This document shows positions 58,317-64,000 of a stretch of DNA of 64,000 bases, piece after piece (the first letter of the stretch is position 1; each line of letters begins with the position of its first letter). The translations under genes and the position numbers were made by a program. The notes under the pieces were generated by a model, which was not told the DNA's origin, did not search any database, and was given only the letters and a program-made list of their open reading frames with translations. The stretch is from Bacillus pumilus. GTDB taxonomy: Bacteria > Bacillota > Bacilli > Bacillales > Bacillaceae. The stretch spans positions 2,108,001 through 2,172,000 of the forward strand of contig NZ_CP027116.1 in assembly GCF_003431975.1 (NCBI RefSeq), read 5' to 3'.

Positions 58317-61016
58317 ATGTCTGATCAATTTACAAGTCGTGAACAGCGACGTAAAGCAAGTCAAGAAAACAATAAGAAGCAAAAGAACAAAAAAGGCAAA
58401 AAGAAAGCAGGTCTATTTAAAAAAATATTTTTATCTTTACTCGTGATCGGTCTTCTATGTGTAGTGGCCGGAATCACAACTTTTGCCGTTTTTGCATCAA
58501 GCGCTCCTTCAATTGATGATAGTAAGCTTAAAACACCGTATTCTTCAAAGCTTTATGACATAGACAAAAAAGTGTTTGCAGAAGTCGGCGCGGAAAAGAG
58601 AACGTATGTCTCGATTAAAGATATACCCGATGTGGTAAAAGAAGCATTTATTGCGACTGAAGATGCCCGTTTTTATAAACACCACGGAATTGATCCAATC
58701 CGGATTGGCGGTGCCCTTGTCGCAAACGTGGAAGACGGCTTTGGAGCTGAAGGTGGAAGTACAATTACACAGCAGGTTGTAAAAAACACTCTTCTTAACA
58801 ATCAGAAGACGTTAAAGCGAAAAGTACAAGAAGTATGGCTCTCAATTCAGCTTGAGCAAAAATACTCTAAAGATGAAATTTTAGAAATGTATTTAAACCG
58901 TATTTTCTTCTCTCCTTATGCTTATGGTGTTGGGAAAGCAGCTGAACAATTTTTCGGCGTGACAGATTTAAACAAACTAACTGTTGCACAGGCTGCCACA
59001 CTTGCAGGTATGCCGCAGAGTCCTTCTGCCTATAACCCAGTAAAAAATCCTGAGGCAGCGGAAAAACGCCGTAATATCGTTTTAGGCCTCATGAAAAAAC
59101 AAGGCTACATTTCAGAGAAAGACTATGACGTTGCAAAAGCAACACCTATCAGCAAGACAGTTGTCCCTGCTGATAAATATAAGAGTCAAAACTCAAGTAA
59201 GTATTCTGCTTACATCGAAGAAGTCATGGAAGAAGTACAGAAAAAAGCCAAAGTGGATGTATCAACTGATGGACTAAAAATCTATACATCACTTGATCGA
59301 AAAGCTCAGGACCACCTAGATGATATCATCAATGGAGATTCAGCTGGATTTACGAAAGGTATGCAGGCAGGTGTCACCCTGCTTGATACGAAAAATGGTG
59401 AAATTCGTGCGATTGGCGGTGGACGTGATGTGCCAGCCGGCGGCTTTAACTATGCGACTGATGCAAAACGCCAACCAGGTTCAACAATCAAGCCGATTTT
59501 AGATTACGGTCCAGTCATTGAAAACAAAAAATGGTCAACGTATCAGCAAATTGATGATGCACCGTATACGTACTCAAACGGTACACCAATTAATAACTTT
59601 GACAGAAGACATTTAGGGAAAATGTCAATGAGAAGTGCTTTGGCACAATCACGAAACATCCCTGCCTTAAAAGCTTTCCAAGAGGCTGGCACAGACAATG
59701 CCGTTCAATTCGCCAATAATTTAGGTATGGACTTACCGTCTGACATTCCTGAGTCTTACTCAATCGGTGGATTTGACGATGGTGTCTCCTCTCTGAAAAT
59801 GGCTGGTGCCTTTAGTGCATTCGGTAATAATGGATATTATAACGAACCGCATGCTGTCAAGTCTGTTGAATTTAATGACGGCACAAAGCTGGATCTTACG
59901 CCAGATTCCAAAGCGGCAATGAGTGATTACACAGCATTTATGATCACAGACATGCTGAAAACCGCTGTCCAATCCGGTACTGGAACACTTGCACAAGTAC
60001 CGAACGTTCAAGTAGCTGGTAAAACAGGTACAACGAACTTTACACAAGATGATATCAATAAATATAATATCCCTTCTGGCGGTGCGAAGGATTCGTGGTT
60101 TGTCGGTTATACGCCGCAATACACAGCAGCTGTTTGGACCGGCATCGGTAATTCAAAAGATGCGGACGGCAAAATGTGGCTCACAAATTACGAGCAGCGC
60201 GTTGCAAAAATTGTCTTCCAGCGATTAATTTCTCAAATTGACGATGGAAGCGGCTCATTTGAAAAACCAGACAGTGTCGTGGAAGCTACGGTTGAAAAAG
60301 GATCAGATCCAGCGAAATTAGCCGGACCAAATACACCAAGTGACAAGAAGACTACAGAATACTTTGTCAAAGGTACTGTTCCGACAAAAGTGTCTGACAC
60401 TTACGAGAAAAAAGAAGCCGATAAACCATCTGACTTAAAAGCGGTGTATGATGAAGAGAAAAAATCCATCACACTGACTTGGGGCTATGATGACGACGCA
60501 GATGCTACTTTTAATGTGAAACAAGCGGTAGATAATGGCGGCTATAAAGAGATTCAAAACAGCTCTGCTAAAGAAGCCTTCATCTCTGATGTCAAACCTG
60601 GCTCTACTTATAAATTCCAAGTGACAGCCACTGTGGAGGACGTCACAAGTAAAGCGGCTTCTACCTTCCTTACCATCAAGGATGACGAAGATGAAGAAGA
60701 AAAAGCAGATGATGAGAACAAAGAAGAAGAAGAACCGCAGCAGCCTGACGATGACCAAACTGATCAAACCGACGATAACAAAAATCAGCCTCCAGGCACA
60801 GGTACTGACGAGCAAAAGCCTGATGACAAAAAAGATCAAGATCAAGGCGGGAATACGGAAAACGGCAATAACGGTTCCGATAATGGCTCAGACAGTACAA
60901 ACGGGAACAACTCCCAAACTGACAATAAAGATAAAAAGAAAGATGACGACGCAAAAACGAACGCTCAAAGTCAAAATTCGCAGTCGAACTCTACTTCTCG
61001 AAAAGAAGATGAATAA
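58317..61016 (+). CDS. ponA: Class A penicillin-binding protein PBP1
   Basis: 899 residues from ATG 58317; GTG 58314 is the alternative. A basic N-terminus (SREQRRKASQENNKKQKNKK) and membrane helix (LFKKIFLSLLVIGLLCVVAG) lead to the glycosyltransferase domain (EAFIATEDARFYKHHGID, EGGSTITQQVVKNTLL). The transpeptidase has KRQPGSTIKPILDYG (Ser-x-x-Lys), ALAQSRNIPALK (SxN) and VAGKTGTTNF (KTG). A fibronectin-like module (TWGYDDDADATFNVKQ) and a long acidic, Gln/Asn-rich tail end the protein. It makes and cross-links peptidoglycan; GpsB regulates its position. Confidence 0.95.
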   Translation: MSDQFTSREQRRKASQENNKKQKNKKGKKKAGLFKKIFLSLLVIGLLCVVAGITTFAVFASSAPSIDDSKLKTPYSSKLYDIDKKVFAEVGAEKRTYVSIKDIPDVVKEAFIATEDARFYKHHGIDPIRIGGALVANVEDGFGAEGGSTITQQVVKNTLLNNQKTLKRKVQEVWLSIQLEQKYSKDEILEMYLNRIFFSPYAYGVGKAAEQFFGVTDLNKLTVAQAATLAGMPQSPSAYNPVKNPEAAEKRRNIVLGLMKKQGYISEKDYDVAKATPISKTVVPADKYKSQNSSKYSAYIEEVMEEVQKKAKVDVSTDGLKIYTSLDRKAQDHLDDIINGDSAGFTKGMQAGVTLLDTKNGEIRAIGGGRDVPAGGFNYATDAKRQPGSTIKPILDYGPVIENKKWSTYQQIDDAPYTYSNGTPINNFDRRHLGKMSMRSALAQSRNIPALKAFQEAGTDNAVQFANNLGMDLPSDIPESYSIGGFDDGVSSLKMAGAFSAFGNNGYYNEPHAVKSVEFNDGTKLDLTPDSKAAMSDYTAFMITDMLKTAVQSGTGTLAQVPNVQVAGKTGTTNFTQDDINKYNIPSGGAKDSWFVGYTPQYTAAVWTGIGNSKDADGKMWLTNYEQRVAKIVFQRLISQIDDGSGSFEKPDSVVEATVEKGSDPAKLAGPNTPSDKKTTEYFVKGTVPTKVSDTYEKKEADKPSDLKAVYDEEKKSITLTWGYDDDADATFNVKQAVDNGGYKEIQNSSAKEAFISDVKPGSTYKFQVTATVEDVTSKAASTFLTIKDDEDEEEKADDENKEEEEPQQPDDDQTDQTDDNKNQPPGTGTDEQKPDDKKDQDQGGNTENGNNGSDNGSDSTNGNNSQTDNKDKKKDDDAKTNAQSQNSQSNSTSRKEDE

Positions 61017-61017
61017 C

Positions 61018-61052
61018 GAAAAAGCACTTGCCATATGGGCAAGTGCTTTTTT
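61018..61052. terminator. Bidirectional terminator (ponA / ypoC)
   Basis: AAAGCACTTGCC pairs with GGGCAAGTGCTTT (loop ATAT), A and T tracts on both sides. Confidence 0.88.
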
Positions 61053-61560
61053 AACGGTTTTGTCTGATCTTTTTAAGTGCTTCATATTTCCCATACTGCT
61101 TTTTTAGTTCTGTGTATAGCTCGTCCAGTTGAATAAAGCAGTGATATTGCGTTGGTTTGAGTAAGATGAACTCTAGACGTTCCGTCCAATTAATCGGAGC
61201 AACAGGAAATGTCTCTTGCTTGATATGTTCCCATTCAAGCGTTTGACACCTCTCCCCTTTGATCCAGTAAAACATCGCAATCATACTGACAATCCCCTGC
61301 AGCATATCGTCTTCTTCACAACGGGATTTTCTTGTTTGAAAACGAGGAAGCATTTTTTCTTTTAATTCATTCCAGCGTTCAAACATGACAGGAATAAATT
61401 CTTCTGTGTTCTGCCATGGAAGCCCCTCTGTTAAACGTTCTGAAGATAAATCATAGGCAAGTGGGCTTGCTTTAAGTATGTCTTCTCGATCGCCCTTTAT
61501 CTCTACCTTTTTCTCTTTTAGCTTTTCGACATATGCGGTAAACACAGCTGCTGCGCTCAT
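61051..61560 (-). CDS. ypoC: YpoC-like protein
   Basis: 169 residues from ATG 61560, overlapping the nth stop by 4 bases (ATGA). Helical, Trp- and Arg-rich blocks (ERWNELKEKMLPRFQTRKS, MIAMFYWIKGERCQTLEWEH, EFILLKPTQYHCFIQLDELY). It is the last gene of the dnaD-nth-ypoC operon. Function unknown. Reading to 61608 would overlap nth more. Confidence 0.8.
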   Translation of the reverse strand: MSAAAVFTAYVEKLKEKKVEIKGDREDILKASPLAYDLSSERLTEGLPWQNTEEFIPVMFERWNELKEKMLPRFQTRKSRCEEDDMLQGIVSMIAMFYWIKGERCQTLEWEHIKQETFPVAPINWTERLEFILLKPTQYHCFIQLDELYTELKKQYGKYEALKKIRQNR

Positions 61561-62219
61561 GCCATCTTCACCAGTCCTTTTTTCAGACGCTTCTGTCCTT
61601 CCCTGCACATATCAAGAAGCGGGCAAGACTCGCATTGCGGACGCTGCGCCTTGCAATGATATCTACCAAAAAAGATCAGGCGGTGATGTGTGACTGACCA
61701 ATCTTCTTTTGGCACTTTTTTCATCAAAGTTTGCTCAACTTCAAGAACAGAATCCTTCCAGCGGCAGATGCCTAGACGCTTGCTGACTCGTTCCACATGT
61801 GTATCTACTGCAATTGCTGGCACCCCAAAAGCGACCGAAACGACAACATTTGCTGTTTTCCGGCCCACCCCAGGAAGCTTCACAAGCTCGTCCCTGTCCT
61901 TCGGCACTTCTCCACCATATTCTTCAATCAGCATTTTGCTCAACTTTTGAATATTTTTGGCTTTATTTCGATAAAGGCCAATTGAACGAATATCTTGCTG
62001 CAATTCTTCAAGCGGTACACTTAAATAGTCGTCTGGTGTTTTGTATTTTTGAAATAACGTTTTGGTGACTTTGTTTACAAGCACGTCTGTACACTGTGCA
62101 GATAATGCCACTGCGATCACAAGTTCAAATGGATTGGAATGCACAAGCTCACACTCTGCCTCTGGGAACATATCTCCTATTACATCTAAACATTCATTGA
62201 TTTGTTTTTTTGATAACAT
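61557..62219 (-). CDS. nth: Endonuclease III
   Basis: 220 residues from ATG 62219 (AAAGGAGAAGG upstream). Helix-hairpin-helix LVKLPGVGRKTANVVVSV with the catalytic Lys, and the Asp in AIAVDTHVERVSKRLG, are present. The iron-sulfur cluster cysteines are in CKAQRPQCESCPLLDMC. The enzyme removes oxidised pyrimidines and cuts the abasic site. It is preceded by dnaD with 17 bases between. Confidence 0.95.
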   Translation of the reverse strand: MLSKKQINECLDVIGDMFPEAECELVHSNPFELVIAVALSAQCTDVLVNKVTKTLFQKYKTPDDYLSVPLEELQQDIRSIGLYRNKAKNIQKLSKMLIEEYGGEVPKDRDELVKLPGVGRKTANVVVSVAFGVPAIAVDTHVERVSKRLGICRWKDSVLEVEQTLMKKVPKEDWSVTHHRLIFFGRYHCKAQRPQCESCPLLDMCREGQKRLKKGLVKMA

Positions 62220-62236
62220 GCCTTCTCCTTTATTGG

Positions 62237-62941
62237 TTATTGTTCCAGCCAATTATAAAAAGGAACTTGTCGTTTATAAGTTGTCGTCTCTTCTTTTGAA
62301 GGTGGCGCTTTTTGCTGAGAACGGAAATGCTGGCTATGCTCTTTTGCTTCTTCCGCAGTTTTCAGCCCTTTCTTTTTCCACTCAAACAGAATTCGGTCGA
62401 TATAACGGAAATTTAATTTTCCTGATAGAACCGCTTCTCTTAACGCTAGACGAATCATTTCAGCATCATGATGGTCTTGATCCATCCAGATTGAGAGTGT
62501 TTCTCCTTCAAGAGGGGAAAGTGGTCTGCCGAATTCATCTTCAAATAAGGCGTATAAAGACTTTTCAGCCTGCACATGAAGTTTTTGACCTTCTTTTGCT
62601 TGTTTTGCTTCTAAAAAGTCATACAACGCACCCCACAGAGGCTCAACTGAGTACCGGTCATGCTGTATACCCGATCTGTCCTCAAACGGCTGAATCGAAA
62701 TAAACCCTTTTTGAATTAAATGCTGCACCATATACGCACACTCTTCAGCTGTAATGGTCATGCCTTGGGATAGCTCTTCAAATGTTTGAAAGAAAACGCC
62801 CTGCTCTTCATTCATTTTAATTTTGAGCATTACCATCATCTGTGATTCATTCAGTCCTAACTGCTCATAATGAGCAATCAGCAAATTAGGCAAACTTGTT
62901 GAACCCATTTGCTGCATATTAATAAATTGCTGCCTGTTCAT
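62237..62941 (-). CDS. dnaD: Replication initiation protein DnaD
   Basis: 234 residues from ATG 62941, with GAGGTG 7 bases upstream. N-terminal winged-helix (MNRQQFINMQQMGSTSLPNL, then LGLNESQMMVMLKIKMNEEQ and FISIQPFED). C-terminal DnaD domain: EDEFGRPLSPLEGETLSIWM, then EAVLSGKLNFRYIDRILFEW and KKKGLKTAEEAKEHSQHFR, ending QVPFYNWLEQ. It acts with DnaB and DnaA to load helicase at the origin. It starts the dnaD-nth-ypoC run. Confidence 0.95.
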   Translation of the reverse strand: MNRQQFINMQQMGSTSLPNLLIAHYEQLGLNESQMMVMLKIKMNEEQGVFFQTFEELSQGMTITAEECAYMVQHLIQKGFISIQPFEDRSGIQHDRYSVEPLWGALYDFLEAKQAKEGQKLHVQAEKSLYALFEDEFGRPLSPLEGETLSIWMDQDHHDAEMIRLALREAVLSGKLNFRYIDRILFEWKKKGLKTAEEAKEHSQHFRSQQKAPPSKEETTTYKRQVPFYNWLEQ

Positions 62942-63004
62942 CGGATACACCTCTTCACTTTCAGTATATCACGTTTTATTTCACGTGCCCCAAAAAGACG
63001 TTTG

Positions 63005-63030
63005 AAAAAGCCTCCAACATATGGAGGCTT
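63005..63030 (-). terminator. Terminator of asnS
   Basis: AAGCCTCCA pairs with TGGAGGCTT (loop ACATA), followed on the minus strand by TTTTTC. Confidence 0.85.
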
Positions 63031-63037
63031 CTACGTC

Positions 63038-64000
63038 TTAAGGATATAAACGGTTTAATAATCTTGGGAAAGGAATCGTTTCACGTACATGCGGCGCTCC
63101 ACTAATCCAAGCAACTGTACGCTCAAGTCCAAGACCAAAACCTGAATGCGGTACAGAACCGTATTGTCTTAATTCTGTGTACCATTTATAAGTTTCTTGA
63201 TCTAGCCCATGCTCTTTCAATCTTGCTTCAAGCAGCTCTAGATCATGCACACGCTCAGAACCGCCAATGATCTCTCCGTAGCCTTCTGGTGCAATCAAGT
63301 CTGCACAAAGAACGACATCATCACGATCTGGTGCAGGCTGCATGTAAAATGGTTTTAATGAAGTTGGGTAATGAGTGATAAAGACTGGTTTATCGTAGCT
63401 TTCGGCAATCGCTGTTTCGTGAGGCGCTCCGAAATCATCTCCCCATTCAATATCATCAAAGCCTTTTTCGTGCAAGAATTTAATCGCTTCATCGTAAGTG
63501 ATGCGCGGGAATGGTGCTTTGATGTTTTCTAATTTTGCTGTATCACGGCCAAGTGTATGCAGTTCAACTTTACAGTTTTCCAATACACTTTGAACAACGT
63601 GAGACACGTAATTTTCTTGATATTCAAGGTTTTCATTAAATTCAACAAAAGCCATCTCAGGCTCAATCATCCAAAACTCAATTAAATGACGTTTCGTTTT
63701 AGATTTTTCAGCTCTAAATGTTGGACCAAATGAGAATACTTTTCCGAGTGCCATCGCCGCAGCTTCCATGTAAAGCTGTCCACTTTGAGAAAGGTACGCA
63801 TCTTCATCAAAATATTTCGTAGCAAATAGCTCGGTAGTACCTTCAGGTGCACTTCCAGTTAAAATCGGCGGATCTACCTTCACGAAGCCTTCTTGATGGA
63901 AGAACTCATATGTAGCACGAATAATTTCGTTACGAATTTTCATAATGGCATGCTGTTTTTTTGAACGAAGCCATAAATGACGATGATCCATTAAAAATTC
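63038..64000 (-). CDS. asnS: Asparaginyl-tRNA synthetase, C-terminal part (cut by window edge)
   Basis: About 320 residues of the class II catalytic core are visible, running off the right edge ([20 protein letters not shown]). Motif 2 is [19 protein letters not shown] with the region ending EPEMAFVE, motif 3 is [15 protein letters not shown] and the C-terminus [15 protein letters not shown]. The full enzyme is about 430 residues, so roughly 110 N-terminal residues (anticodon domain) are missing. It charges tRNA-Asn. Confidence 0.95.
   Translation of the reverse strand, partial: EFLMDHRHLWLRSKKQHAIMKIRNEIIRATYEFFHQEGFVKVDPPILTGSAPEGTTELFATKYFDEDAYLSQSGQLYMEAAAMALGKVFSFGPTFRAEKSKTKRHLIEFWMIEPEMAFVEFNENLEYQENYVSHVVQSVLENCKVELHTLGRDTAKLENIKAPFPRITYDEAIKFLHEKGFDDIEWGDDFGAPHETAIAESYDKPVFITHYPTSLKPFYMQPAPDRDDVVLCADLIAPEGYGEIIGGSERVHDLELLEARLKEHGLDQETYKWYTELRQYGSVPHSGFGLGLERTVAWISGAPHVRETIPFPRLLNRLYP

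Noticed and set aside
60435..61107. Frames overlapping the ponA tail on both strands
   Set aside because: They come from the acidic low-complexity repeat codons of PonA read in other frames.

Overview
The window joins the late half of an SPbeta-like prophage (1 to about 40,636) to a Bacillus core-chromosome segment (about 40,637 to 64,000). The host gene order (xpt, ypwA, ypvA, yptA, ypsC, rnpB, gpsB, ypsA, cotD, mrfB, mrfA, ypqE, yppG, yppE, sspM, yppC, recU, ponA, ypoC, nth, dnaD, asnS) is that of the Bacillus subtilis chromosome. The proteins have diverged enough from B. subtilis to suggest a relative such as the B. pumilus group; that placement is inference. Spore genes (cotD, sspM) confirm an endospore former. 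The prophage half is visibly richer in A+T.

Prophage layout, left to right on the plus strand: capsid and head-tail connector genes (1-4682), tail tube and adhesion/fibre genes (4725-8258), tail-assembly genes (8307-9211), an accessory and regulatory island (9231-16546), and the tape-measure/cell-wall hydrolase gene (16645-23717). The island holds a recombinase-like protein, Xre regulators, a MazF-like toxin, small membrane proteins, a BRO-type antirepressor and a lipoprotein. After the tape measure come the tail tip and fibre genes (23763-30233) and the lysis cassette of amidase, XhlA-like protein and holin (30363-32753). The right end holds lysogeny cargo: an SOS-controlled yolD-uvrX polymerase pair divergent from a RecB-like nuclease gene, an LXG toxin with a SMI1-type immunity gene, and a rap-phr quorum-sensing pair. 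The prophage ends inside pbuX, the xanthine permease gene, which keeps only its first 131 codons.

The most notable observation is a compact 224-nt group I intron (18184-18407) with no endonuclease gene, interrupting the tape-measure gene. P1, P3, P7, P8, P9 and P10 pairings can all be drawn by hand. Exact removal restores one 2282-residue protein of the size expected for SPbeta YomI/CwlP. Other points of interest are a three-hairpin element closed by a 16-bp stem (12907-13018), a one-base frameshift that separates the LXG toxin from its nuclease tip, a tandem pair of membrane-protein genes with one nonsense copy, and paired LexA-type boxes in front of a PD-(D/E)XK nuclease gene.

In the host half the genes form recognisable groups: purine salvage under a guanine riboswitch and PurR boxes, RNase P RNA, cell-division and wall genes (gpsB, recU-ponA), DNA repair (mrfAB, recU, nth) and replication initiation (dnaD). 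The window ends inside asnS.
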